Source of the DNA: Lepas anatifera | Taxonomy: Eukaryota; Arthropoda; Thecostraca; Lepadidae | Direction of reading: 5' to 3' | Assembly (NCBI GenBank): GCA_034440635.1 | Contig: JAOTON010002271.1 | Location: forward strand, 1,860,001 to 1,924,000 | DNA: 64,000 bases | In this document: positions 12,125 through 23,470 of the stretch, piece by piece | Layout: every line of letters starts with the position of its first letter | How positions within the stretch are numbered: position 1 is the first letter of the stretch | Translations under genes and position numbers: made by a program | Notes under the pieces: model-generated | Seen by the model: only the letters and a program-made list of their open reading frames with translations | Database searches by the model: none | What the model was told of the DNA's origin: nothing

Positions 12125-12159
12125 TCGGCATCGTTGTCTCGATTTTTACGCGCGGACAG

Positions 12160-12305
12160 AGGAGGACTACGATGCTATAGACAAGCTCCGACGCAGCCAA
12201 ATGCAGCTCCTGGATGCAGCACCAATAGCTGATGTGTTATTCTGCCCACAACCTCTTACACTAGTTATTCGTCCGCCGGCCCAGGCCTGCATTGAATACC
12301 AATAG
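12160..12305 (+). other. Exon-like frame, function unknown
   Basis: After a possible splice acceptor (TTTTTACGCGCGGACAG ending at 12159) an open frame reads EEDYDAIDKLRRSQ then LLDAAPIADVLFCPQPLT and ends at TAG 12303-12305. The acidic-then-basic helical composition resembles a real protein. I recognise no family and see no partner exon. The SINE just upstream would sit in the preceding intron. It may equally be a chance frame. Confidence 0.2.
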
Positions 12306-13417
12306 TAATACAATGCAATACCAGTAACACATACCTCTCAGTCATTTTACGAGCCAGAACTTCAGGACAGGCATCATAAGCTCATTCGAAAGAGTGTCAA
12401 CCGAGAACGGGAGCACGCATCCCGCTTAGAAGCAGGAAATAATTTTAAAAATGTATATAATGTGGCCAGAAAACTATGGACTGTGCAGTAGGACGGTTTA
12501 CTTACTGACACCGGCAGCCAGCCAGGCCGCGACATGATGAAAATACAGACTACATCACAATTTTTTTAATATGTTTTTCTAGACATCCCGCTAAAAGGCT
12601 TGGTTCGATTGTGACCCTATTATAACTTCTAGCATTAGGAAGTGTCGTGACTGATTTCATCGATTTACTTCTTGGGAATAGCTAAGGGCATCTCTGTGGT
12701 CCGCTTGAGCTTCTAAAGTTCCCAAATTACAGAAGTTAGGCGCGGAGGGAGGAAAAGCGAGTGCACCTCTCCCCTGATTTCTTTCATCGACTTTTGCTTG
12801 GATTAATTAGCAAAGGGAGTCAAGAAGTGTTAAGGTAATGAATCATTTCGGCGACTAAGGAGCGAGCAAAAACAACGCCCTCAGGCAAAGCTGTGTGCTC
12901 TCCACATAGCGTTCCTCTTTTATTTTAAGTCCACTGAGGAAAAAATAATACGAGTATTACCTGCGCTCTAAACGGAACACCAACTTTTATCCTGTTAAAT
13001 TTATCTTTCCATACAATCTCCAAACAGCTCAATGTAATGATAACCTCGGCCTACAGCCCCGGCTTATGCCACTGTTAGAATTGTGAGCCATCTTTCAGCA
13101 TATGATAAACAATTATGTTCAAACGTGGTCTCTACAAAACGCTTCGAATGGAAGGAACTCCACCTATCGCCCCCATCATCGCGTATCAGCTCTTCGTGTG
13201 GTGCGTAGCACCTTCAAAGGCACACCGTGTCATACCGCTGTTATTTATGTATATCTTCGATATCTTCCGGGCACCAAACTGACATAATTTATACTGATTA
13301 TTCCGTGGCCTTTCAAAGTGACAAAACAAATACTTATCAATAAGCTCTGGGAACCTTACAAAATTTCTGGTCCAGCTCTAAATTAGCTCACATCGTAACT
13401 TGGTTCTCGAAAACAGT
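12306..13417. other. No gene recognised
   Basis: Short frames only. No repeats or hairpins of note. Confidence 0.5.
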
Positions 13418-13878
13418 GGGCTGTAACGTCTCACACGCACTGTCCCACAAATGTCCCACACGTACTGTCTCGTGAGACGCCTCACTCGCACTGTCTCACA
13501 AAACGTCCCCACACGTACTGTCTCATAAAGCGTCTCACACGTACTGTCTCATGAGACGCCTCACACCCACTGTCTCATAAAACGTCTCACACGCACTGTC
13601 TCACAAATGCCCCTCACGTACTGTCTCACGAGACGCCTCACATCCACTGTCTCATAAAACGTCTCACACGCACTGTCTCACAAATGCCCCTCACGTACTG
13701 TCTCATGAGACGCCTCACACCCACTGTCTCATAAAACGTCTCACACGCACTGTCTCACAAATGCCCCTCACGTACTGTCTCACGAGACGCCTCACACGCA
13801 CTGTCTCATAAAACGTCTCACACGCACAGTCTCGTAAATGTCCCACATGCAGTCTCACGAAGCGTCTCACATGATAAA
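13418..13878. repeat. Minisatellite with 77-bp higher-order unit
   Basis: Built from roughly 25-bp variants of a CTCACACGCACTGTCTCA motif. In the centre the variants are arranged as an exact 77-bp higher-order unit (starts at 13584, 13661 and 13738), each holding three sub-variants: ACAAATGCCCCTCACG, CATGAGACGCCTCAC and CATAAAACGTCTCAC. Several junctions form the perfect palindrome GTCTCATGAGAC. The outer copies are irregular. Confidence 0.95.
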
Positions 13879-15966
13879 GAAATTTGATGTATTTGAATTT
13901 TTTCAGCTCTGTTTCCTGTTTAAGTAAAATCAGTCTAAAACTGAGCCTTCTGGGCAGCCGTTAACGATTTGACGCTCCCTGTCTGTCCAAAACTAATGCA
14001 GCAGAAACATGGACGACCGTGCCCTACATTTTTTACCATGAATGGACGACAATGAGATGCTGATTAGGGAAGCACGCGGCGACGTGTTCATTCTGGTGTG
14101 ACACAGGTGCTGTCATTTGTATTAATGACAACATTTTGTTTCATATGATAGCCCTTCTCTGACGAATCCTTTCTGTGTGTGATCTAGGCACGAATCTGTA
14201 CGCCATAAGGCAAGCTCGCGTGTCAATGACGCACAACGTGACTTTCTGTGAGTTTCTTTAAGCAGTCAGCATGGAATAATGTCTCTGAACTAAACATTAA
14301 TTTAAGCCGTCGACAATTTATTCGCCTATTAGCCTAGATAAATTTGGACGCGATTAGACGTCCTAGCTGGCAAAAAACACAGAAATTATCGCAAGGTGCA
14401 CGTAATAGGGGCAATTTACCCGATATTAAAATGTGCTCGAATCCATTTCAAGCTGATACTTATACTGTGAGCAATAACTGCTGCCAAGGAACTACCAGTG
14501 ATAAATGGTAAAAAGGTACAGCAAAAAATAAACTATGTTGCAGAAGCGTTTCTTTCAAGATATATTGGTGACTTAAATAGGCAACGAGCACTAAATGAGA
14601 CAACTTACGATGGTAAAAAAGGCATTCTCGTTTACTCTATCGAATACGTTGTCTTCCTACTTTGCATTATAGCCTGGCTGGAGGATCATAGCTGCCTTCA
14701 GAGAGGGCCGCGAAGTATTTTCTCAGCGATGGATAGGTGTGCTCTTGTATGATAGTAGGACACTCGCCCACAGTAGACAAAAACTGTAAGGGCTGGCGAC
14801 AAATGGAGTAACTGGGGAACAAAACATTGTCCCCAGTTTGTGTGTGAAAAATTTCCGGCTGGCAGCTGGCTTCCCACTTGGCCTACATTTTCACATTGTT
14901 ATTTCATCACCTGCAAGCTAAAATCAAAGGCTAACATCTATCAAAAGGCGAGTACTTCACGGCAGACTCATTTAATATATTGGGCCAGTCTATGAATACT
15001 GAACACACGTCATCACTCTCATAAACATAAGCAGTTAACACCGGTTCACACCTCCCTGAATTGTCAGCTGCAGCCGCAGTCCGGGGTGGGAAAACCCATT
15101 TGTTCGCGGTTGAGGAACAACAATGTTTCCCTTGCCAGCGATGATGCTATATCTATTGTCATATCTTTTTAACATGCCTGCTTGTTTTCACTTTAAGGGT
15201 TGGCTTATCATGCAAGTGGTTTGGTTACCCTCTTAACACGCCCACCGCTAAGTGTCTTGGCGGGATGCACCCCAAAAGGGGGGCAAACTTGGTCTCCCTA
15301 TCCCTATTTTATTTCCTAGAAGAGCTCAGGCAAAATTTCAAGCGGTGTTGGAGGATCGTGGCGAGATGAAGCGAATTCGTAGAAACCACTCTAATCTCGG
15401 GTCAATATTGAGGTCAGCGGGAGGCAAACACTGTTTTATACATAACAACAGGGCATTGCAGATTTCCCCCAGAGATTATATCTGAGATGTGTTAAAAACC
15501 AAGCTTTAAGCAAAGTTGGAATCATTCCAACATGCTGAATCGAACAATCAGTCAAAGGACCATGCTAGCACAAATACTGAAAGCATCCTGACTTCATGCC
15601 AGATCAGGATTACATGTTGAACTGGTATGGGCATAATGCATATCAATCGACTCTCAGTGACAAAAAAACGCAATGGCACACCAATTAAGGCTCATCTTAG
15701 TTCAGTGCAGAGTTATTGTTAAAACAATCGCAGCCAGCTCACGTGACCTCGGTTGCATCCGAGAGCTCAGATGCCCAATACTAACCTTAATGATCAGAAA
15801 AATCCTCTGAATACATGATATGATTGGGGAGACACGACAAATAACTCAAGGTCATGACTTCAGCGGTTGGTGCGTCGTTAAACCCCAAACAGATTATCAT
15901 TTGTGACGACAGCAGTATCCCCATCCCTCGGCTCAAAGCTGTTCACTGACGGAAGTGCTTCAATTA
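13879..15966 (+). other. No gene; isolated SINE-I tail at 15858-15892
   Basis: No gene recognised in 2 kb. The stretch CAGCGGTTGGTGCGTCGTTA followed by AACCCC is the SINE-I family tail without its tRNA-like head, so this copy was truncated at its 5' end or has lost it. Confidence 0.7.
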
Positions 15967-16790
15967 TGTGGCTGCACTGTCATCGTGTGACAGACAGTTC
16001 CTGTGGTCGCTACACTGTCATCGTGTGACAGACAGCTCCTGTGGTCGCTACACTGTCATCCTGTGACAGGCGCTCTTGTGGTCGCTACGTGCCAGCGTGT
16101 GACAAGCATTCCTGTGGTCGCTACACTGTCATCGTGTGACAGACAGCTCTTGTGGTCGCTACACTTCCAGCGTGTGACAGACAGTTCCTGTGGTCGCTAC
16201 ACTGCCATCGTGTGACAGACAGCTCTTGTGGTCGCTACACTGTCATCCTGTGACAGGCAGCTCTTGTGGTCGCTACAGTGCCAGCGTGTGACAAGCATTC
16301 CTGTGGTCGCTACACTGTCATCGTGTGACAGACAGCTCTTGTGGTCGCTACACTTCCAGCGTGTGACAGACAGCTCCTGTGGTTGCTGCACTGTCATCCT
16401 GTGACAGGCAGCTCTTGTGGTCGCTACACTGCCAGCGTGTGACAGACAGTTCCTGTGGTCGCTACACTGCCAGCGTGTGACAGACAGTTCCTGTGGTCGC
16501 TACACTGCCAGCGTGTGACAGAAAGTTCCTGTGGTCGCTACACTGCCAGCGTGTGACAGAGAGTTCCTGTGGTCGCTACACTGTCATCGCGTGACGGACA
16601 GTTCCCGTGGTCGCTCCACTGCCAGTGTGTGACAGACAGTTCCTGTGGTCGCTACACTGCCAGCGTGTGACAGGCTGCTCCTGTGGTTGCTACACTGTCA
16701 TCGTGTGACAGGCAGCTCCTGTACTGCCAGCGTGCGACAGGTAACTCCTGCGTTCCCTGCACTGCCAGCGTGCGACAGTCAGCTGCTGTA
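15967..16790. repeat. 38-bp minisatellite, about 21 copies
   Basis: Tandem units of 38 bp (starts at 16006 and 16044, and so on) with the pattern GTCGCTACACTG, TCATCGTGTGACAG, ACAGTTCCTGTG. Many units contain CTGTCATCGTGTGACAG, whose ends pair as a 6-bp stem, so the array can form a string of small hairpins. Two sub-variants (TCATCG and CCAGCG) are interspersed. The last three units are degenerate. Frames of 60-70 codons on both strands are by-products. Confidence 0.95.
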
Positions 16791-17198
16791 ATCAGAGCTT
16801 GCGACACACCACCTGCTTAATTATGCGCGCACCCGTGGTGCCGTCTTCTGCAGAAACCGAATAAGTAATGAGCGCGGATTCCAGCCATGAGAACAATAGC
16901 GCCAATGGAGTAGAAACATTTGGGCCGCTACTGAGGACAATCGTGAATATAAACCTGCTATCCCACTCTTTAAGTTCAGGAAGTTTACATCGAAACTTTC
17001 CCTCCGATTGCAAAGGATAAAGGCACAGTTTCACCAGCACAATGCTTTGCGATGCCGATGACAATAATAGACTTACTGATGCTTCTGTCCTGTCCTGAGA
17101 AAATATGCATTTGGAACCAGCGCATACCACTGGAAAGGTCATTCTTGCTCACCTTATCAGAGCTATACGACGGCGCTCCATTTGAATGTTTAAATCGA

Positions 17199-17255
<57 letters not shown>

Positions 17256-18597
17256 GGCTTGAACAATTGTCCGGAACTATCCTTTATTTTCGGAACAAAT
17301 CAGTGCGACAAGGGTATAATTGGTAGAATAGGGCTGAAATTTGGTAAGAAGTTAGGGAGCAGGATGTGATGTATTTAGTACGTCGGACTTTTCAACTGGA
17401 TAAATTTATTTTTTAGTTTTCTGTTCCATTTGTGCAATAAACTGTCCCTCGGTCTTCCTACCTAGTGTCGACTTTAACACCTGCGCAGGGCCGGGGAACG
17501 AAGGCCATTGCCAGAGCAAGGGTCTTCAGGGTTGGCGCGTGCCTCACTGAAGCACGCTCTTTTTTATGGTGTACATGTTTATGGTTCTTATGGTGTACAT
17601 GGTCGCTGATATCAATGCTCGCGCATCAATAGAAATACACACCCCGGTTTGACTTGAACAGTTTCCATGTGTTTTTGCAGTTTTTATAATACAAATTGTA
17701 TGGAGTCAATAAATACGCAAAAATGGTGCTTCCTAGAGTGTGCCATTTGATTATGCACCTAGTGGTGAAGTTTTTTTGTCACTACCACACATAAGCCCTG
17801 TTCCAGCTGTCAGCACAGTTTTGTCAGCAGGACCTCTAACCTCTCCTCCAGAAAAGTAACATCAACGCCATAATCGCCTCTTGTTTGTGCTAAGCAAAGG
17901 GAACTTAAACCTTCATACCATTAAAAAATATTAGGCTGCCACTTCGTGCACCTACGGTTTTTCATCAGCACAAACAGCAGGCCGTCAGCCCCTAAAACCT
18001 CTAGAACTAGTTCCCGGGGAGATGCTACAGTCCTGTGACGTAGGCGCAACGCGGCCCGCTGATTGGTGCTGACAAAACTCTGCTGACAACTGGAACAGGG
18101 CTATAGTTTTGAAGTAGGTAACCGGGAAACAAAAACTAAAATTTAGGACCGTATTCCCTACTTCGGAGAGCATGGAATAGGTATCTCTATTCCGTGTCAG
18201 AGGGGCTGTTGATCACGATAAATGCACTTGCTAACGCGATGTTGTATCCTCTATATAGCCGACAGTTATAAGCACATTTTAGGGAAAAATTCACGCCATA
18301 GCATTGCTTGGGATATCGTGGACATCCTTTCAATTTTCCTGAAAAATTCCGATTTTCCTTGTTGAAGGTGTTGCACGTGCAAACATGGTTTAGGACCCAA
18401 AATATAAAAATTTTGTCTTGTTTTGTTTTTTGTTTTGTTTTTTTTATTTTTGCGTTCCCTTTCCCAGGAACATTTTGTGTTAGTAGCTAGTGTCATTCAT
18501 ACAACGCACTCACACTATGTACAGAGCGGAAGTTTCCATTTGCCGGCCGGCACCCTTACGGGACAGCGGCACCGCACTTGGCGGGCCATAGGCTGCT
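16791..18597. other. No gene; (CT)n tract at 17204-17253
   Basis: Contains an uninterrupted CT dinucleotide run of about 50 bp and a T-rich stretch near 18420-18450. There are overlapping frames of 105-122 codons, but the first runs through the CT tract and none has recognisable motifs. Confidence 0.75.
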
Positions 18598-18667
18598 CCG
18601 GTCTCTCCAAGCCGCAGCGCCCGGCACAGGCCGAGCCCTCACATGAGGGCCGCGGGCGAGAGACCGG
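18598..18667. repeat. Inverted repeat, CCGGTCTCTC arms
   Basis: CCGGTCTCTC (18598-18607) pairs perfectly with GAGAGACCGG (18658-18667). Inside the loop GCCCTC and GAGGGC form a second 6-bp hairpin at 18635-18650. The region is GC-rich and abuts the left end of the AG1 element. Confidence 0.7.
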
Positions 18668-18680
18668 ATTGGTGGATCAC

Positions 18681-19536
18681 TTTAACACGCGCATTGACGG
18701 GGGTCTGAGCCACCTTCGCTTTGACGGGGGAGGCGGGTACCCGCCTCCCCCTAAGATCTCGAGAACCATGGTAGGTAGCGAAAAACGGTAAACGGTGTTG
18801 GGTTGCCCATCCACTTCTCCATCGAAAACATTTGAAACAGTTTTTTGGTCAGGTCACATTTAAGGTCACGAGAGGTCAAAACATGCCGTCATAGGGATAA
18901 CATGTAAATTAAGGTTTTCGGCCCTTACATCTGAACAAGTAAAGATAGAGCAAAACGACTTAAACTATATGAACCCTCTCAGCAAGCCGAAACGAATGAT
19001 ATATAATTTGACCTTGCTAGGTCAAATCAAGGATTTGACCTGACCTGAGGTCAGGTCAGGGTCAAATTATATAAAATGTATATCATTAGAACTGCAAAGC
19101 CCAGGCGAGTCTAATGGAGCTAAAATAAACGCTCTATCACCATCCGTTACTGAGTTATTCCATGAAAATCATTTTTTCCCATGTATTTCAAATAGAGAAG
19201 TCATGCCTCGTACTTGACCTTAGGTCATCGATATCAAAAATACCGGAACATATTTTAGAGAACTCGGTGGGGCCATTATTTGATATAAGTTTCAATCGGA
19301 TAAGCTCACCCTGCTCCGACTTATGCTATCTTAAACTTTTTTTAGGTCAGGTCACTTGACCTGTACTGGTGACCTGACCTGAGATGACTTAACCTTAAAA
19401 TTTTCACAGAAGTTGTAAAAATGATGAAGGAAAAGGTATACCAAGTACGGCGGTGCTATGCGCGGCCGTTTTTCTGCTATCTCCGAAAAACCCGAGGGGG
19501 CGGGTACCCGCCCCCCACGTCAATGCGCGTGTTAAA
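18681..19536. mobile_element. AGGTCA-rich TIR element, family AG1, copy B
   Basis: 856 bp bounded by TTTAACACGCGCATTGACG and its exact inverted copy, each followed inwards by a self-complementary GGCGGGTACCCGCC block. The interior is crowded with AGGTCA/TGACCT half-sites. A large imperfect cruciform spans 18995-19087 (perfect 14-bp arms 19000-19013 / 19060-19073, with a GACCTGACCT palindrome inside). A second perfect 12-bp hairpin, AGGTCAGGTCAC, lies at 19344-19355 / 19369-19380. There is no transposase. Confidence 0.85.
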
Positions 19537-19544
19537 GGCCGATC

Positions 19545-19740
19545 AGGCCCGTGCACCCACAAACAGGGACACCGGCTGGCACGGCGTTGATTCCACTGCT
19601 GCGGCGCGCACTCCCCAGTGTACCGCTATCTCCTGGGTAGGAGGCGGCCGCGGAAAAGGCTGCCACAGGTCAGCCTTGATCCAGGGGCCTTCCACACCCA
19701 AGCGTGACGCCTTTGCCAGCTGCGCCACGGGGGTGGCTAA
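19545..19740 (-). mobile_element. SINE-III copy 1
   Basis: Read on the minus strand the element starts with GTGGCGCAGCTGGCAAAGGC (A-box-like) and CCCTGGATCAAGGCTGACC (degenerate B box). It then shows AGCCTTTTCC and ACTGGG blocks that also occur, in order, at 40140-40300. The tRNA-like start plus a matched second copy supports a SINE. Its tail end is obscured by the neighbouring AG1 right end. Confidence 0.55.
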
Positions 19741-20190
19741 AATTTTATCTTGTTCTTAGAGCAGCCTGAACATATATTGCAGGTTTCATCACAATGGGAT
19801 GCAAACTTTCTGGATAAATAGTGTAGAGGTGAAGCCTGCTCACTTTTTCCCCGTGCACCTGTGCGCGAGCAGCCTGAACTTGGGATTAAATTCACCTTTA
19901 CCTCCTAAGCCACAGCATTAATGCTCCCTCCAAATCATTTTTTATCAATTAATCTTACTCTAAACCGAATTTGTGCGCAAAACATGGCGGGAATTTAATA
20001 ATTTGACCTGTCCCTTGCTTTTGCACGTGCCATGAACACGCCCAATTCATATGCGATATGTTAGTGAGAAATTGAACTGATCACTGATCAGGCTATATAC
20101 ATTCCGTCAAGGCATACGGCACCCTTTCAGAGCAAGCTGTTCATTAGCGTGTCGGGTCGGGCCGACCAGACCGTGTCGCTTATATGTAGT

Positions 20191-20235
20191 CTTCATCCGT
20201 GGTAATCGCCCGCTAGGCAATTACCACGGATGAAG
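20191..20235. repeat. Perfect 16-bp-stem hairpin
   Basis: CTTCATCCGTGGTAAT at 20191-20206 is exactly complementary to 20220-20235 across a 13-base loop. No T-run follows on either strand, so it is not a bacterial-type terminator. It overlaps the stop end of the minus-strand frame at 20213-20896. Confidence 0.95.
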
Positions 20236-20896
20236 TGAAATATCGCCTCAATGACAAACAACTTGTCAATCCCGGTTCGTTCATGGGAACAACACAACAC
20301 GTCAGCAATTTTCTTGCATTTTTCTCCCGAAGAAAAAAATCAAATTGAAACATGGGGTGCTTCACTACAAGAAAACAATGCACGTGCCAATTCCTGAACG
20401 CAGAATGTTGTCCTGTGTGGGTGAAGCAGCCAGCTGAACGCGGCATGCTGTCCTGTGTGAGTTCAACAGCTTTAACTATAGCGCACCATTGAGCGGTCCA
20501 GAGAACTGAAAGATACGAGGACAGCAGCTGTGTCTGCTGGCATGAGGAGGTGAAGCTGTCAGAATTTTTCACCAGACAATCACGTAATAAGCCAACTAGT
20601 TCCGGCTCTTGTTTCGTCATAAACCTACAATATATGTATGGCGTTTGGAAAGAGCGGATAATCATCGCGGAGGCTCCGCCGAATGCATGGCCAATAAATT
20701 TCAGCCAAACGAGCGTGAAGTTACGGCTGGCCCAATAGCTAGGCGAATGTTTGGATCTCCAGAGCTGAACAAATACACCCAAGGGGATATTTATGAGGGC
20801 TGTTCGCATGGAAAAGTATAAACTACGTTCGAAGCCTATACCTTCTAGTAGGAGTGCACATGGCCTGAGACAAATGGAGACAGTTATGCACCACAA
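20213..20896 (-). CDS. Uncertain 227-codon open frame
   Basis: The longest minus-strand frame outside the receptor locus. It is rich in Cys, Phe, Trp and Ser with several hydrophobic stretches, but shows no ordered transmembrane pattern, signal peptide or family motif I recognise. Its last codons run into a perfect hairpin and the plus strand also reads open for 60-75 codons in places. I think a chance frame or decayed repeat is more likely than a gene. It is listed only for its length. Confidence 0.15.
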   Translation of the reverse strand: MWCITVSICLRPCALLLEGIGFERSLYFSMRTALINIPLGVFVQLWRSKHSPSYWASRNFTLVWLKFIGHAFGGASAMIIRSFQTPYIYCRFMTKQEPELVGLLRDCLVKNSDSFTSSCQQTQLLSSYLSVLWTAQWCAIVKAVELTQDSMPRSAGCFTHTGQHSAFRNWHVHCFLVVKHPMFQFDFFLREKNARKLLTCCVVPMNEPGLTSCLSLRRYFTSSVVIA

Positions 20897-21154
20897 TATT
20901 TGTCCATGGGCTATCCCGCTACAAATCGACTCGCTGAGCGGTGATAATTACACCCTCATGTCAGGGATTTTGACGAAACCTTGTATCTGTGGATTTCCGC
21001 GACTTCGGTCAGCTGTTTAGAAATAAGAGCCACTGTTTTGGAGCGCACTGTTTTGTGAGTTTATTAGTGTGAGCATTGAGCATTGTTTGAAGGGGTTGAA
21101 CATATAGCGGATGCTCAGCACTGTTACTTTTACTTGACCATGTGGTGGCGAAGG
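20897..21154. other. No gene recognised
   Basis: Nothing supported. Confidence 0.5.
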
Positions 21155-22150
21155 CAGTGGCGTAGCCGGGGGGCGTGGATACTTAGGATCTCTGGATACC
21201 CTGATCAGGGGGCTCAAAAATGCTGTCTTAGGGGCCCCGAAGAGCCTATCTGGGAGCCATGAGAGTTAGTTTCTGAGGTTCCCGAGTGATGGTCTCCGGG
21301 GACCTCTGAGGATCAGTTTTAAGGGAGCCCGAGAGTCAGTCTCAGAAAACCTCCCGGGGGTTAGTCTCAGAGCGCCTCCCAATAGTTAGTCTCAGGGCCA
21401 CCCTAAGGGTAAGTTCCGGGAGATCCGGGAGAGAGTCTCTTGGTGCCCCCAAATTACAGTTTTAGGAGTCCAAAGTATTGGATTAGGGGACAAGTACTTC
21501 ATTCCGAGGTCTCCCATGTACTGCTGGGTTCGACACCATCTCAGGTATGGAAGGGTAGGAGAGAGCATCAGTAGGACCGTCCTCGAAATATATATGATAG
21601 AGCATCTGGGCTGCACGCTCATGTCCACTCTGTCGAGCTCGGTTCTTCTGTTCTGTTCTGTTAGATTTCTTTGAAGATTTACAATATAATCTAAAAAATA
21701 TCACAGAAGATCCAAAGCCCAAAATATGTTTTGATGATCTGATGCCTCGAAGTAAATGTATGGCTCATTGAGTGAGAACATAACTAAAGAAGCAGAAAAA
21801 TAAAGATGTGCCGATTTGGCAATGGTGCTATCGTGCACACAACAATATTTGACTTCCTGAGCTGCGCCCCAAAGCCGGCTGTCAATACAGCCGTACTGCC
21901 ATGTAAAGGCCGGGTGTAATATGTGATGGCCTAAATATGTAGCCTCTTGGTCTTTTTGGGAAATCAAACATTATACAAAATAAGAACGCACATTTAGATA
22001 AGCACATCGGTATTTAGTTGGTGCAGCTTAAAGGCCCAAATACAACAGAAAAACATGGTGGAGGGTTCCCAGTTCCTAAGGGACCTCGGGTACGGAGGCT
22101 CCTCGACGGCTATCCAACCCTCCCTGGGCCGAATCCTGGCTACGCCACTG
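21155..22150. mobile_element. 996-bp hAT-like non-autonomous element
   Basis: Begins CAGTGGCGTAGCC and ends GGCTACGCCACTG, a perfect 13-bp inverted pair. The flanking octamers GGCGAAGG and GGAACAGG match at 5 of 8 positions. The left third (21200-21450) contains degenerate tandem repeats of about 30 bp around AGTCTCAG followed by CCTCCC. No transposase motif was found; frames of 60-90 codons inside look random. The ends resemble those of the CAGTGGCGGAT MITEs. Confidence 0.7.
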
Positions 22151-23040
22151 GGAACAGGCCATGCACCCACTGTGTGCGTCCTGCCCATTACAGAAAGTCA
22201 CGAAGGAGCGGCATCGCGTCTGTCACAGTCTGGAACGGCACCTCTGTGAACTGTTCGTCCATTGGGTCGCCCTGGTCCGCTGCCAGGGCGAGTCTAGCTC
22301 CGGCCGGTGTCCCTTGAGCCTGCGCAGTCCTTGACGCTTCTGAATATGTTGGTTGGAGATACGTCTTCTAACCTGAGTTTCAGCTTTCCTTGTTCAGACA
22401 AGACAGCGTGGGTATTCTTGCTTCTATTCAGATTTTGTCACCCATATGCATTAGGCTGCCGCTTTTTTAACCTGTCAGCACTATATAAGCCCCTCTCTCT
22501 ATCTATCTCCCCCCTCTCTCTCTCTCTCTCCTCCCTAAAGCAAATCTGAACCGTGCTGGGGCCTATTGATAAATGGAGTGATTGTACGGGAAAAGGTGTT
22601 GCCGATCGGCGGCGCGCGTCGTCGCGACACCAGCGTCCGCCGTGTCTCACCAGCATCTACCTAGTGCTTGGTAGTTGCCTGCTGGGCTGACTAGACTGTA
22701 TTGGCAGCGTGCCACCTCTGGGGTCCATCGTTGCCACCTGCCCTTTTGCCAGAATTCCCCCTTTTAACTTTCCGAAACTGAGCGCCCACTAGCGGACACC
22801 AGTTGTTAATTTTGTCTTTATTTTTTACTGCTACCAGCATTGCCAGAGTCTGAGATTTGTGGGACATTCGTTAATAAGGGGCTCAGAGGGGCACACTTCC
22901 CGCCTCCAACGATGACGGATCTGTTCTAATCCGAACACATTTTCTGCTTTTTGTTGTATGCTGCTACAGAATAAAAATGTGCTAGTAAGAAAGTCACGTA
23001 TACACCTCGATCAGACTAAGCTCAAATAAGGAAGGCGCGA
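22151..23040. other. No gene; CT-rich tract 22482-22541
   Basis: Includes an imperfect (CT)n and (CTAT)n tract. No coding or RNA gene was recognised. Confidence 0.6.
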
Positions 23041-23470
23041 TAGCATGTCTCTAAATATTTTGAGGCCAAAGTCACTCAAGGTCATTGATCTATACTGCCA
23101 CAATATGATATATTCTCCATATTTTCCACTGTAACTAGCACTGTGGCAGCTGGTGAGCTGAAAATGAGGGTTTGACATTGGTCATTGCTATATTTTACCT
23201 AGGCATGGCCTTGACCGTGACAGATTACTTTCTCCTTAAAAATTAGTAACCTAAGTTATTACGCCATAATATGATTAGGTCCTATATACCTGTTGCTCAC
23301 AAGCCCTCAATAAATAAATAAATACATAAATAAATACGCCGTACTAGACGACGTCATCCAGCCGAAAGCAATTGAAGAGCAATGGTATTAAAGATGCTGG
23401 CTTATGAGATTGACTTGTGACCTCTGAATTTGACGTTGACGTTCAACATGCCTGAGATGACATTGTCATA
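23041..23470 (-). repeat. AGGTCA-rich dispersed repeat, family AG2, copy 2
   Basis: The reverse complement of this stretch aligns with 2085-2215: GAATATATCATATTGTGG, then ATCAATGACCTTGA and GCCTCAAAA. It carries several TGACCT-type half-sites and a (TAAA)n run at 23309-23336. It is inserted in the opposite orientation to copy 1. Element boundaries are not resolved. Confidence 0.55.

Noticed and set aside
12063..12139. Start of an 80-codon frame at 12063
   Set aside because: The first part lies in the SINE-I tail, so the ATG is part of the element; only the piece after 12160 was kept as a weak exon candidate.
13418..16790. CRISPR-like arrays
   Set aside because: Units are contiguous tandem repeats with no unique spacers, in a eukaryotic repeat context.
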